64,000 nt of DNA. Origin: Prevotella sp. (GTDB lineage: Bacteria > Bacillota_I > Bacilli_A > ML615J-28 > CAG-313). The position numbers were made by a program, and so were the translations under genes. The stretch's first letter is position 1. Every line of letters starts with the position of its first letter. The stretch is from assembly GCA_023665755.1 (NCBI GenBank), contig JAMPDF010000002.1, positions 182,010 to 246,009 of the forward strand, written 5' to 3'. The notes below the pieces were generated by a model. It was not told the origin of the DNA, searched no databases, and saw only the letters and a list, made by a program, of their open reading frames with translations. This document shows positions 8,554 through 17,433 of the stretch, piece after piece.

Positions 8554-9380
8554 TGAAAAAATTGAAATTACTGAGTTGCTTTGTTTTCATTATTTGCTTT
8601 CTTTTGATGCTATCTAGTTGTTCAATTCAGAAATTATTGAATAGGAAAGTGGTCAATGAAATAGAGAATAGATATATTGATTATAGCATCGATGTTACTG
8701 TGCAAGATTTAGAAGAAGCTCTCATGGTTGCCTCAGATATTGCGCAAAGTTGCAGTGTTGGTGTGAAGGTAACAAGTAGAGGATTACTCACCCAAATGGT
8801 TTCTACAGGAAGTGGTGTTATCATCAAAAGAAAGCAACTTGAGAACAAGCGCTATCAATATTATGTAGTAACCAATCGACATGTGGTAGATAAATCCGGT
8901 GTGACCAATTTAAAAATATATTTGGGTGAGGACCGAAAATATCAAGATGCGAGCATTGTTGCTTTAGATGATAAAAATGACTTGGCCCTGCTATCCTTTG
9001 ATTCTCCTTTTCTTCTTGCCACAGCAGTCCTATCGACAACAACACCTAAAGTAGGACAATTTGCGATTGTGGTAGGGTCTCCTTATCAATTAGAAGATTA
9101 TTACAATACAGTAACGTGTGGGATTATTAGTACTCCATCAAGATATCATAAAGAAGAAGATGCAAGTGGACATCTAGTTCAAAATGAATATATTCAGCAT
9201 GATGCATCAATCAATTCTGGTAATAGTGGGGGAGGTCTTTTTGATATCCATGGAAAATTGATAGGGATTAATACATGGAAAGTAGTGGGCGATGGAAATG
9301 ATAAGATAGAAGGCTTATCATTTGCCATACCAACAAAATATATTATAGAAGTATTTCAAAGTTATTTAAATGAAGCATAA
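8550..9380 (+). CDS. trypsin-like (HtrA-type) serine protease lipoprotein
   Basis: A predicted extracytoplasmic serine protease tethered by a lipid. Residues 1-24 form a lipoprotein signal with lipobox LSSC and lipidation at Cys24. The S1C catalytic triad is readable: TNRHVV (His111), KNDLALL (Asp144) and the NSGNSGGGLFD block with Ser226. The protein is 276 residues and stops soon after the protease fold, so there is no PDZ domain as in DegP/HtrA. The start overlaps the tatD stop in an ATGA-type junction, indicating coupled translation. Role in envelope protein quality control is inference from the family. Confidence 0.88.
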   Translation: MMKKLKLLSCFVFIICFLLMLSSCSIQKLLNRKVVNEIENRYIDYSIDVTVQDLEEALMVASDIAQSCSVGVKVTSRGLLTQMVSTGSGVIIKRKQLENKRYQYYVVTNRHVVDKSGVTNLKIYLGEDRKYQDASIVALDDKNDLALLSFDSPFLLATAVLSTTTPKVGQFAIVVGSPYQLEDYYNTVTCGIISTPSRYHKEEDASGHLVQNEYIQHDASINSGNSGGGLFDIHGKLIGINTWKVVGDGNDKIEGLSFAIPTKYIIEVFQSYLNEA

Positions 9381-9385
9381 ATAAA

Positions 9386-9423
9386 AGCGTTAGTAAACAA
9401 TTTTAGTTTTACTAACGTTTTTA
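9386..9423. terminator. bidirectional terminator between convergent genes
   Basis: A 10-bp stem (CGTTAGTAAA / TTTACTAACG) flanked by A-rich and T-rich tracts, so it can end the protease transcript on the plus strand and the penicillin-binding protein transcript on the minus strand. Confidence 0.88.
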
Positions 9424-9441
9424 TATATACTCACAATATCC

Positions 9442-11394
9442 CTAAAGAATAGAACCATAGAGTGATTCCACATACCAAGGTAGATTGCTTTTTTTGAAAT
9501 ATAACATTTTGGTGTATTCATCCATTTTTGCATAAAATCCTGTTAATGGAGAAAGCGGAATAGCGACAACATCAGAAGGTGTGGTATACCAGGTGGGGGA
9601 TTGTTTTGTGACTTTATAATAAGCTTCCACACTATCTGCCCAAATGTATTTTCCAAATTTCGTATCTTCTAGGCCTTCAACTGGCCTTGCATCATCATAT
9701 CCTGTCCAAACACTTACAACAATATCAGGATTGTATCCTACCATCCAATTATCTGTATCGGTAGAACCACTCTTTGCGCTATAAGTAGTAGAAAGTAGAC
9801 TTTTGATAGAAACACCAGTAGGACGAATATTGTATGTCATTCGGTTATCAAAAATAGAAGTCATAGCCTCATTTAATAAATATACATCTGTACTTTCAGC
9901 AATTCTTTTTTGTTTCGGTTTGCTTTCATAAATAACGTGATCATTCATATCGGTGATTTTAGTAATAATAGTAGGTGTCACGGATAATCCTAAATTAGCA
10001 AGTGTCGCATAAGCTTCAGTGAGTTCTTGAACAGAGACTTCATGCGTGCCTAACGCAAGGGAAGGAATAGCCGGGATATCTCCAGAAAAACCGAATCGTT
10101 TAAGCGTAGAGACCATTTTATCCATGCCAAGGAAAAGATGCGTTTTCATAGCATAAATATTATCACTAGTAGCTAGTGCATAAACCATAGATATATCAAA
10201 ATTAGCATAAATACTCTGGAAATTGGTTGGTGAATATGTTTCATTACCTAGATAAAATGTCGTTGCTTCACTCATAAAAGCAGTTGAAACAGTAAATCCT
10301 TGTTCTAATGCGGTGAGGTATAAAAAAGGTTTAATCGATGAACCTGGTTGTCTCACACAAGAAACCGCTCGGTTATAATTGCTTTTTTCATAATTTCTTC
10401 CGCCTACTACCGCAAGTACATGGCCTGTTGTAGGATCCATTGCGTAAACGGCTGTTTCAATTTCTGTTTCTGGAGCACGTTTATTAATACTATCTACAAT
10501 ACTTGTATATAAATCTAACTGAAGTGTAGTATGTACCTTTAATCCTTCAAAACGATAGCCATTGATTTCTGGAATTTTTTTCAATTCATTTAAAACCAAA
10601 TCTTGAAAATAGGGTGCGCTTGTATCATCATCGTTAGGATTGTTGCCAATACAAGTGATAGTTTTTGCTTTGGCTTGCAACAACGTAGACTCATCAATTT
10701 TTTGATCTTGATAAAGTTCATCTAAAATGAGATTTCTTCTTTCCTTATTTTTTTCAGGATTTCTAATTGGTGAATATAAGGTAGGCCCTTTGGGAATACT
10801 TGCTATAGCGCAAGCCTCCACTAAGGTAAGGTCCTTTGATGACTTTCCAAAATAAAAGATACTTGCATCTTCAACCCCATAGATCCCATGGTCAAAATAA
10901 ATGGAATTTAAGTATCCTTCTAGAATTTGATCTTTTTCGTATTTTTTTTCAATTTGAATTGCAATCATCATTTCATTGATTTTTCGTTTCCACGTTTTTT
11001 CATTGGTCAAATAGATATTTTTAACATATTGTTGTGTAATAGTAGATGCTCCTTCTGATATACGATTGCTTTTCAAATTTTTCAAGAGTGCACCACCAAT
11101 ACGGATGATATCTAGGCCTTGATGGTCATAAAAGCGTTTATCTTCAATGGAAATAAAAGCATCAATTAAATAAGGAGAAATATCTTCTAATTTGGCATAG
11201 GATTGTTTTTTTCCATTACAATAACTCAAATATTTTTTTCCTTCACTATCATATAATTCAACATTCATTACTTCTGGTAAGGTATAATCCATATTGCTCG
11301 TAATGATGCATAATGTAATCAAAATCGCTGAAAAAATAAAGATTGAAATCACAATTAAAAATCTAAATACTTTTCTTTTTTTCTTTTTTTTCAT
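9442..11394 (-). CDS. class A penicillin-binding protein (PBP1A type)
   Basis: A bifunctional peptidoglycan synthase: an N-terminal glycosyltransferase (GT51) polymerises glycan strands from lipid II and a C-terminal transpeptidase crosslinks them outside the membrane. A Lys/Arg-rich start and one membrane helix (about residues 12-35) are followed by the GT51 motifs EDKRFYDHQGLD (catalytic Glu84) and GASTITQQYVKN. The transpeptidase has the SxxK box in QPGSSIKP (Ser352), SDN, and AKSGST as the KTG-type box. I place the start at the ATG at 11394, because an AGGGTG site precedes it; an upstream TTG at 11421 lacks one. 650 residues. A short unknown gene lies 66 bp upstream on the same strand. 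Confidence 0.93.
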   Translation of the reverse strand: MKKKKKRKVFRFLIVISIFIFSAILITLCIITSNMDYTLPEVMNVELYDSEGKKYLSYCNGKKQSYAKLEDISPYLIDAFISIEDKRFYDHQGLDIIRIGGALLKNLKSNRISEGASTITQQYVKNIYLTNEKTWKRKINEMMIAIQIEKKYEKDQILEGYLNSIYFDHGIYGVEDASIFYFGKSSKDLTLVEACAIASIPKGPTLYSPIRNPEKNKERRNLILDELYQDQKIDESTLLQAKAKTITCIGNNPNDDDTSAPYFQDLVLNELKKIPEINGYRFEGLKVHTTLQLDLYTSIVDSINKRAPETEIETAVYAMDPTTGHVLAVVGGRNYEKSNYNRAVSCVRQPGSSIKPFLYLTALEQGFTVSTAFMSEATTFYLGNETYSPTNFQSIYANFDISMVYALATSDNIYAMKTHLFLGMDKMVSTLKRFGFSGDIPAIPSLALGTHEVSVQELTEAYATLANLGLSVTPTIITKITDMNDHVIYESKPKQKRIAESTDVYLLNEAMTSIFDNRMTYNIRPTGVSIKSLLSTTYSAKSGSTDTDNWMVGYNPDIVVSVWTGYDDARPVEGLEDTKFGKYIWADSVEAYYKVTKQSPTWYTTPSDVVAIPLSPLTGFYAKMDEYTKMLYFKKSNLPWYVESLYGSIL

Positions 11395-11460
11395 GATGTT
11401 CACCCTATTTATTTTTTTCAAAAATATGATAAATCATACATCATTTATAAAAAAAGAAGT

Positions 11461-11775
11461 TTAAAATAAAACTTCTTCATTTTGAATATCTTGAATAGTA
11501 TGAATCAAATCATTTGTGTAAAACATATTAGAAATGCTAGTTTGCTTGAAAAAATTAACGATAGGTAAATGATTTTCTTTTACAAAAGGAATGGCATCAT
11601 AATTACTAAAAGCGTGAATATCATCAAATAATAAATAATCAAAACCAATAGGCTGACCGAGATATTCAATTTGATGATCATTCAAATAGGTGACTTGATT
11701 GGAAAGAATCAACATATCACAAGATGATGACATCATTGTTTTTGTTAAAAGAATAAAGGAATAAACTTTTTTCAT
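11461..11775 (-). CDS. hypothetical protein, 104 residues
   Basis: Not recognised. The product is a small soluble-looking protein, MKKVYSFILL at the start and an Asp/Phe/Tyr-rich middle (FDYLLFDDIHAFSNYD). There is no membrane helix and no cysteine motif, apart from one cysteine near residue 19. A clear GGAGG site sits just before the ATG, which argues that it is a real gene. It is encoded upstream of the penicillin-binding protein on the same strand with no terminator between them, so the two may be co-transcribed. Confidence 0.6.
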   Translation of the reverse strand: MKKVYSFILLTKTMMSSSCDMLILSNQVTYLNDHQIEYLGQPIGFDYLLFDDIHAFSNYDAIPFVKENHLPIVNFFKQTSISNMFYTNDLIHTIQDIQNEEVLF

Positions 11776-11859
11776 AGTAAACCTCCATAGTTGTTATTAT
11801 AACATAATTTGAGAAAGAATAGACAAAAAAAGCCACACTAAAAATAAATACCATAAAAA

Positions 11860-11888
11860 TTTACAAATCTTTTACTTTGTGCTATAAT
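11860..11888 (+). promoter_or_regulatory. SigA promoter
   Basis: TTTACA at 11860-11865 and TATAAT at 11883-11888 with a 17-bp spacer, 35 bases before the zinc-ribbon membrane protein gene. Confidence 0.78.
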
Positions 11889-11923
11889 AAAAAAACAGTA
11901 GAATGAGAATAAAAGGTGATGGA

Positions 11924-12730
11924 ATGAAAATTAGATGTAAAAATTGCTACCATATCTTAAAACCCAATGAGGAATATTGTACAAGTTGTGGAACGCATAG
12001 TATAGAAATGCAACAGGCAATGTTGACTGGGAATTATGGTCCTGATGCGGTAGGAAAATGCAAAATAGGTGTTTCTATTTATTTGTTAGCTGGATTTGTT
12101 GCAAGTGGTTTTTTGCAAATCATTTTTGCTATGCTTCAAAATAAAGAAATTCAAATGTATACAAGCCTTTATACAGGCGTAAATAGTTTATTTTATAGTA
12201 GTATTCTAGTATTCATTTTGATGCTCATTGTTTCATGGAAAGATATGAAAAAAATTTCTTTTTCAAAAGGATTGACGCATTACTTGATTGCACTTGGCAT
12301 AGGATTACTGGTCATTACCATTGTCATTTTATTGGGGTACGTATTTTCTTTCACTCAAGTATTTCCCCGATATGTGATTCAATATTTGCAAAATGGTGGA
12401 GCAGTATTTTGGAGTTTTAAAGAAGCCTCCATTAGTAAAATCATCATTGCTTATGTACTAGAAGGGATTACCACTGAAGTACTTTTGCGAAAAAGAATAG
12501 TAGACGCATTAGATGAAACAATGCTAGGCGAAAAGGCCATTGCGTGTATTAGCATTTTAGCAATTACTTTATTAGAAACAGCATGGATTATGTCACTTGA
12601 TGTTTTGATTCCATTACTACTGATGAATATAGTAACAACACTGATTTATATGAATACTGACCGCAATGTATTTGTAAACATTGCCCTAAGGATAATACTC
12701 GTTGTTGTAGCAGTTATTCTGTTTGTATAA
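11924..12730 (+). CDS. zinc-ribbon membrane protein, degenerate CPBP-protease-like
   Basis: The 268-residue product starts with a zinc ribbon (CKNCYHILKPNEEYCTSCG: two CxxC pairs) and continues with about seven hydrophobic segments. The segment EGITTEVLLRKRIVDAL resembles motif 1 (EExxxR) of CPBP/CAAX-type intramembrane proteases, but the first Glu of the pair is Thr, and I see no clear FxxxH motif, so enzymatic activity is doubtful. The start was set at 11924 rather than 11903 because AGGTGATGGA lies directly before it. It stands alone between a promoter and ychF. Assignment to CPBP is an inference from one motif and the membrane topology. Confidence 0.6.
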   Translation: MKIRCKNCYHILKPNEEYCTSCGTHSIEMQQAMLTGNYGPDAVGKCKIGVSIYLLAGFVASGFLQIIFAMLQNKEIQMYTSLYTGVNSLFYSSILVFILMLIVSWKDMKKISFSKGLTHYLIALGIGLLVITIVILLGYVFSFTQVFPRYVIQYLQNGGAVFWSFKEASISKIIIAYVLEGITTEVLLRKRIVDALDETMLGEKAIACISILAITLLETAWIMSLDVLIPLLLMNIVTTLIYMNTDRNVFVNIALRIILVVVAVILFV

Positions 12731-12777
12731 TTGACAATAAATAAAAATGATATCATAAAAATAAATAGAGGTGAATT

Positions 12778-13875
12778 ATGGGCTTAACAGCAGGAATCGT
12801 TGGTCTTCCAAATGTAGGAAAATCAACATTATTTAATGCAATTACCAAAGCAGGTGCTTTTGCAGCAAACTTTCCTTTTGCAACAATTGAACCTAATGTT
12901 GGAGTTGTAGAAGTAAAAGATGAACGATTGGATAAGATTGTGGAAATTATTCAACCAAGAAGTGTAGTGCCAACTTCTTTTTCATTTACCGATATTGCAG
13001 GACTTGTAAAAGGAGCAAGTAAAGGAGAAGGTCTTGGCAATCAATTTTTATCTCATATCCGAGATGTTGATGCCATTTGTGAGGTAGTTCGTTGCTTTGA
13101 GGATCCTAATATTATTCATGTAGAAGGAAAAGTGGATCCCATTGGCGATATTGAAGTTATTAATTTAGAGTTGATTCTTGCTGATTTAGAAGTAGTTGAA
13201 AAAAGACTGCCTAAAATTGAAAAGAAAGCTCAACTCAAAGTGGATCAAGATTCTGTGTATGAATATCAAATTTTAAAAAAATTACATGAAGCCTTTCTTC
13301 AAAGTATCCCCGCAAGACGTGTAGATTTATCACCTGAAGAAAAGAAATTTATTAAAAATTATCAATTTTTAACGATGAAACCTATGCTTTATGTAGCCAA
13401 TGTAGGAGAAAATGATATTGCTACAGGAAATGCTTATGTAGAAGAAGTAAAACAATATGCCCAAGCAGAAGGGGCCAAGGTTGTGATGATTAGTGCAAAG
13501 ATTGAAGAAGAATTGAGCATGCTTGATGCAGAAGATAGAGCGATGTTCTTAGAGGACTTGGGCGTAACAGAAAGTGGACTTGATCGATTGGTGAAAGAAG
13601 CTTATGCGCTTCTTGGATTGTGTACCTTCTTTACAGCTGGTGAAAAAGAATGTCGTGCCTGGACGTTTAAAAGGGGAATGCTCGCACCAGAATGTGCAGG
13701 TGTAATCCATAGTGATTTTGAAAGAGGATTTATCCGAGCTGAAACCTATGCTTATGATGACTTGGTAAAATATGGTACACCATTAAAGGTGAAAGAAGCA
13801 GGCAAAGTGCGCCTAGAGGGAAAAGATTATATCGTTCAAGATGGCGATATTATGCTATTTCGATTCAATGTATAA
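12778..13875 (+). CDS. ychF: redox-regulated ATPase YchF (Obg-like OLA1 family)
   Basis: A ribosome-associated P-loop ATPase of the Obg family, connected with stress responses and translation. The 365-residue length is standard. Seen motifs: GLPNVGKST (G1), DIAGLVKGAS (G3), and ANVGEND in place of the NKxD guanine box, which fits the ATP preference of YchF. The C-terminus carries the FFTAGEKECRAWT segment and a TGS-type domain ending VQDGDIMLFRF. An AGAGGTG site lies seven bases before the ATG. A TTGACA at 12731 may belong to its promoter but the -10 is poor. Confidence 0.97.
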   Translation: MGLTAGIVGLPNVGKSTLFNAITKAGAFAANFPFATIEPNVGVVEVKDERLDKIVEIIQPRSVVPTSFSFTDIAGLVKGASKGEGLGNQFLSHIRDVDAICEVVRCFEDPNIIHVEGKVDPIGDIEVINLELILADLEVVEKRLPKIEKKAQLKVDQDSVYEYQILKKLHEAFLQSIPARRVDLSPEEKKFIKNYQFLTMKPMLYVANVGENDIATGNAYVEEVKQYAQAEGAKVVMISAKIEEELSMLDAEDRAMFLEDLGVTESGLDRLVKEAYALLGLCTFFTAGEKECRAWTFKRGMLAPECAGVIHSDFERGFIRAETYAYDDLVKYGTPLKVKEAGKVRLEGKDYIVQDGDIMLFRFNV

Positions 13876-13916
13876 TATAATCAGTCAATAAAACAAGAAA
13901 AGAGGTGGAAATCGTT

Positions 13917-15590
13917 ATGGAAGAAAACATTTATTTAGAATCACTCAAACATCGCAATTACGAAATGTATAAATATTTTAATAAAGGAATTGAAATTATA
14001 TCTGAATTAAAAAGTAAAATGTATGAAGCTTATCTTGTCGGTGGAGCTGTACGCGATTTCTTACTCAATCGAGATTTCAATGATATTGATATTGCAACTA
14101 ATGCTACACCAGATGAAGTATCGGAAATTTTTAAAAACTATCAACTAGATTCTACCTATGCACAGTGGGGATGCATCACCATTATTGATGCGGGCTTCCG
14201 ATTTGAAATCACCACATTTCGCAATGAAGAATATGTAAAATACAAAATCAAAGATGTTCACTATTCGAAAAAATTAGTAGATGATGTGATTCGTAGAGAC
14301 TATACCATTAGTGCCCTTGCCCTTACGCCCAATTTGACAATTATTGATTTAGTGGATGGCCAAAAAGATTTGGAAAAAGGAATTGTCCGCGTAATCGGTA
14401 GTGGAAAAAGAAGATTTAAGGATGACCCTTCAAGAATGCTTAGAGGCATAGGACTAGTTGCCCGTTATGGATATGAAATAGAGTCCAATACAATGCGAGC
14501 TATGCGCAAATCAAAGCCATTTTTAAAAGAAGTATCAGAACTCAAAATTACTCTTGAAATGGCCAAAATGTTAGAATCACAATACGGATTACGTGCTTTG
14601 CATTTGATTGATGACCATAACTTATTTCGTTATTTACCCAACTATGCCTATTGGGTTAAGATTATGATGAAACATTATAAGAAATTAACCTATATTGAAA
14701 AGTTTGTTTTACTTTATCGCATCACGGGAAAGTTACCAGAAAATATTGCATTAAGTAAAGAAAAGGCAGTGACTGCCAAAAAACTATATGATTTATCACA
14801 AATGTTATCCGTCAGTAAGGTAGAACCTATGATGGTATTTAGTTATCCATTAGAAGATTTACTAGCAGCAGATCGCATTTCAAAAGCATATAATAAAAGA
14901 TATCGAAAACAAAAAAATAAAATCAAACAGATTCACAAAAAATTACCAATATCCAAAATTACTGAACTCAATTTTAGTGCAAGAGAATTAAGCGCCATAG
15001 TTAGAGAAGATCAAAAACATCTGATTTCAGGCATTATGGATGAAATTTTATATAAAGTAGTCAATAAAGAATTACCCAATATCAGTGATATTTTGCGTAA
15101 CGAAGCGCTAAAATTATTGAGTCAATCTACCTTTGAACAAAGGCCAATCCAAGAAGAAGTCGATACGAAAAAAACAAAACCCCTTTTCTTCAAGAAAGAA
15201 AAAAAGGATGATAGTGAACGTTATTTTGATGATCAACACGCGGAAAGAGAATTATTAGAAAAAGTGTATGATGAACAAGATATGGATATAGACGAACAAG
15301 CAGATGAAGCAATTCCCTTTGATATGTCTTATTATGAGCAACTAGCCAAGGGCCAAGACGAATCTAGCGAAGCATCGATTGATGAAGAAACCTTATCCGA
15401 ATTAAAACGGGAGTATGATGAAGATTATACACATATTTATTCGATTTATATGAAGAGTATCCAAGGCTTTGCTACAATGTCCATCTCAGAACAACAAGCA
15501 AGGTTATATGAAATCAAACAACAAGCTAAGGCATTCTTATTACAGAATAATCCCAAATACAATATCTTATTAGAAAGAGGTATAATCTAA
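13917..15590 (+). CDS. cca: CCA tRNA nucleotidyltransferase / poly(A) polymerase family, with acidic C-terminal extension
   Basis: Class II nucleotidyltransferase that adds or repairs the 3' CCA of tRNA. The head shows the family signature GGAVRDFLLN, the catalytic DxD in FNDIDIAT, RRDYTISALAL, and the DDPSRMLRGIGLVARYGYEIE block. The protein is 557 residues, whereas the usual Bacilli enzyme is about 400; residues after about 400 form a lysine- then acid-rich tail with no recognised domain. I chose ATG 13917 because AGAGGTGG lies eight bases upstream; a GTG at 13905 overlaps that site. The next gene (yhaM) starts on the last base of this stop codon. A true poly(A) polymerase role cannot be excluded from sequence alone. 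Confidence 0.88.
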   Translation: MEENIYLESLKHRNYEMYKYFNKGIEIISELKSKMYEAYLVGGAVRDFLLNRDFNDIDIATNATPDEVSEIFKNYQLDSTYAQWGCITIIDAGFRFEITTFRNEEYVKYKIKDVHYSKKLVDDVIRRDYTISALALTPNLTIIDLVDGQKDLEKGIVRVIGSGKRRFKDDPSRMLRGIGLVARYGYEIESNTMRAMRKSKPFLKEVSELKITLEMAKMLESQYGLRALHLIDDHNLFRYLPNYAYWVKIMMKHYKKLTYIEKFVLLYRITGKLPENIALSKEKAVTAKKLYDLSQMLSVSKVEPMMVFSYPLEDLLAADRISKAYNKRYRKQKNKIKQIHKKLPISKITELNFSARELSAIVREDQKHLISGIMDEILYKVVNKELPNISDILRNEALKLLSQSTFEQRPIQEEVDTKKTKPLFFKKEKKDDSERYFDDQHAERELLEKVYDEQDMDIDEQADEAIPFDMSYYEQLAKGQDESSEASIDEETLSELKREYDEDYTHIYSIYMKSIQGFATMSISEQQARLYEIKQQAKAFLLQNNPKYNILLERGII

Positions 15591-16531
15591 TGAAAAAGTT
15601 TGTAGAAATGAAAATTGGTGAAGATGTAGAATTCTATGCTTTAGTAGAATCTCTTCAAAAAAGATATACACCCAATAAAAGTGCATATTACAGTATTAGT
15701 TTATCAGATGGAGCAACCACTATCGACGCAAGAGTTTGGGATGTCAATTTGATTGAAAAAAATGAAGTGTTAGCGGGTAGTGTATTCTACTTTATTGCTC
15801 ATATCAATGAATATGTAGGCAAACCCCAATTTGTCATTACAGGTGTAAAGAAAGTAGATGAAAGTGAAATTGATGTCAAACGATTCTACCGAACTGCTCC
15901 ACTTACAGAAGAAAATTTAAGAAATGGCATTAAAAATTACATTCGAAAAATCAATAACGAAGTATTACGCAATCTAGTGGTTGCACTGATTGCCAAAGTA
16001 CCAGATGATTATTTCGTCTATCCTGCAGCAATGACTATGCACCACAATTACTTTAATGGTCTTGCTTATCACATTTATTCGATGTTAAGACTAGCGGATG
16101 GATTATTAGAAGTCTATCCTGGAATGAATAGCGATTTACTGTATGCAGGTATTTTGCTTCATGATATTGGTAAAACCAAAGAATTAACAGGACCTAAATC
16201 GCCCCAATATACACAAGAAGGAAATCTTCTTGGCCATATTGTGATTGGGTTACAAATGGTAGCCGTAGAAGCGAACAAGCAACAAGTTGAAGATACAGAA
16301 GAATATCAGGCATTATGTCATTTGATTGCAGCCCATCATGGTGAGTTGGAATTTGGGTCACCCAAAGAACCGACAATCATGGAAGCATTTGCACTGCACT
16401 ATATTGATTTAATCGATTCCAAAATGGCACCAATCAGTGCAGAAGTATTGAAAGTAGAAAAAGGCTCATCTACTGCACCTGTAACTAGTTTGGGTAGAAA
16501 GTCCATATATGTACCTGATATCAAAAAATAA
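15590..16531 (+). CDS. yhaM: 3'-5' exoribonuclease YhaM
   Basis: YhaM/Cbf1 is a metal-dependent exoribonuclease that trims short 3' tails on RNA. The order of domains is right: an N-terminal OB fold (about residues 10-100, with ISLSDGATTIDARVWDV) and an HD domain. HD-type metal ligands are visible in HHNYFNGLAYH, LLHDIGK and IAAHHGELEFGSPKEP, and the family-typical ALHYIDLIDSKM follows. At 313 residues it matches B. subtilis YhaM. The ATG overlaps the preceding stop codon by one base, so it is coupled to the CCA enzyme; both act on RNA 3' ends. A strong terminator follows. Confidence 0.94.
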   Translation: MKKFVEMKIGEDVEFYALVESLQKRYTPNKSAYYSISLSDGATTIDARVWDVNLIEKNEVLAGSVFYFIAHINEYVGKPQFVITGVKKVDESEIDVKRFYRTAPLTEENLRNGIKNYIRKINNEVLRNLVVALIAKVPDDYFVYPAAMTMHHNYFNGLAYHIYSMLRLADGLLEVYPGMNSDLLYAGILLHDIGKTKELTGPKSPQYTQEGNLLGHIVIGLQMVAVEANKQQVEDTEEYQALCHLIAAHHGELEFGSPKEPTIMEAFALHYIDLIDSKMAPISAEVLKVEKGSSTAPVTSLGRKSIYVPDIKK

Positions 16532-16544
16532 TAGATCCGAACCA

Positions 16545-16582
16545 AAAGGAACTAACGAATTTGTTAGTTCCTTTTTCTTTTT
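16545..16582 (+). terminator. rho-independent terminator
   Basis: A 12-bp perfect stem (AAAGGAACTAAC / GTTAGTTCCTTT) with a 6-base loop and a T-rich tail. It insulates the housekeeping genes from the toxin island that starts just after. Confidence 0.95.
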
Positions 16583-16608
16583 TAAAAAATTTTAAAAATA
16601 TACCCCGC

Positions 16609-16636
16609 GAAACATATCTTTTTTCGCAAGTATAGT
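16609..16636 (+). promoter_or_regulatory. candidate promoter of the RHS toxin island, ECF-sigma-like
   Basis: GAAAC at 16609-16613 followed after exactly 16 bases by GTAT at 16630-16633 resembles extracytoplasmic-function sigma promoters (GAAAC-N16-CGTA type). A TATAGT at 16631-16636 could serve as a SigA -10 but has no -35 at the right distance. It lies upstream of the 15-codon open frame and the tail-fibre-like gene, and is the best candidate start of transcription for the island. Confidence 0.4.
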
Positions 16637-16682
16637 GTAAAGGGAAAAAAAGATCCCTATTACAGAAAGGAGAAAAATCAAT

Positions 16683-16730
16683 ATGTTTCATCAAATCAAT
16701 AAAATAGTCAGTATACCAAAAGGGGGATAA
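16683..16730 (+). CDS. 15-residue open reading frame with strong ribosome binding site
   Basis: An AGAAAGGAG lies ideally before an ATG that opens a 15-codon frame (MFHQINKIVSIPKGG) ending in TAA. After the stop the same frame continues open for 16 more codons. It could be a leader peptide, or a small or decayed gene at the head of the toxin island. The rest of the 295-bp gap from 16532 holds the terminator and promoter described here and nothing else that I recognise. Confidence 0.4.
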   Translation: MFHQINKIVSIPKGG

Positions 16731-16826
16731 AAAAGATCATTAGGCCGTATCAAAGAAGAACTTATCTTTATGACGGTATAATCTAATCTATTCAATGATT
16801 CAGTAATATAAGGAAGGAGAAAGAAC

Positions 16827-17417
16827 ATGAAATTTGAAAACAGAATAGTAGAACATACGGGAAGAAAAAGACTTACTGTAGTGAATCAAGAAAATGATGA
16901 CAATGGTGCGCTTCTTGCACTAACAGTAGATATCGCAAGAGCAGAAGGAGAAGTTGAAAAAACAGGAACGCCACTCAATGAGATGACATTCAATCAAATG
17001 CAAACTGAATTGAGTGAGCAAATAGAACTTTTGAAAGAAAAACAAAATCAACAAGAAGGGCAACTTGCCTACTTATGCTCTAGGCTATATCAAACAGATG
17101 GATTAGTAGTGAACTGGGTTCAAAATCCCAATCAACAAGAAGTAAATACAATAGAAATAAAGACCACAGAATGGTTAGATGTAGAGCTCAATCACTGGTT
17201 AGAACAACTCTTCACCGTCTCTATAAAAGAGCATACAGACACACGCATTGTATTAGAAATTGTGGAAACGGAAATATTGAATCAATCAGATGGGGTATCT
17301 TTCCAAGTTTATCCATTCTATATCTTGCTATATCCAAAAAATAACCGAAACGTTTGTCTTGCCACATTAAAAGCTCAGGTAACGTATACGTATTTATCTG
17401 AAGCACCACTAGATTAA
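16827..17417 (+). CDS. phage tail-fibre-like protein, first gene of the RHS island
   Basis: The 196-residue product begins with KFENRIVEHTGRKRLTVV and has RAEGEVEKTGTPLNEMTFNQ at about 33-52. This pair resembles the N-terminal region often seen in tail-fibre or baseplate-associated proteins of Bacillota phages (NRIVEHPGR...RAEGTVTEEGTPLNAENLN type; recalled from family knowledge, not searched). A helical segment follows (residues 50-75), then a beta-rich C-terminal half. No signal peptide. A strong AAGGAGAAAG site precedes the ATG. It is followed after 16 bp by the Mur-ligase-like gene and then the RHS toxin, all in one direction. No other phage genes are near, so it is not part of a prophage here. 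Confidence 0.6.
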   Translation: MKFENRIVEHTGRKRLTVVNQENDDNGALLALTVDIARAEGEVEKTGTPLNEMTFNQMQTELSEQIELLKEKQNQQEGQLAYLCSRLYQTDGLVVNWVQNPNQQEVNTIEIKTTEWLDVELNHWLEQLFTVSIKEHTDTRIVLEIVETEILNQSDGVSFQVYPFYILLYPKNNRNVCLATLKAQVTYTYLSEAPLD

Positions 17418-17433
17418 AAGGAGAAATACAAAA

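Noticed and set aside
11796..11826. Minus-strand promoter TTGTCT-19-TATAAT before the 104-residue gene
   Set aside because: The 19-bp spacer and weak -35 make it doubtful; some promoter must exist here but this one is not well supported.
16827..17417. Prophage, from the tail-fibre-like protein
   Set aside because: No capsid, terminase, portal, lysis or integrase genes on either side; only one phage-like gene, in an RHS operon.
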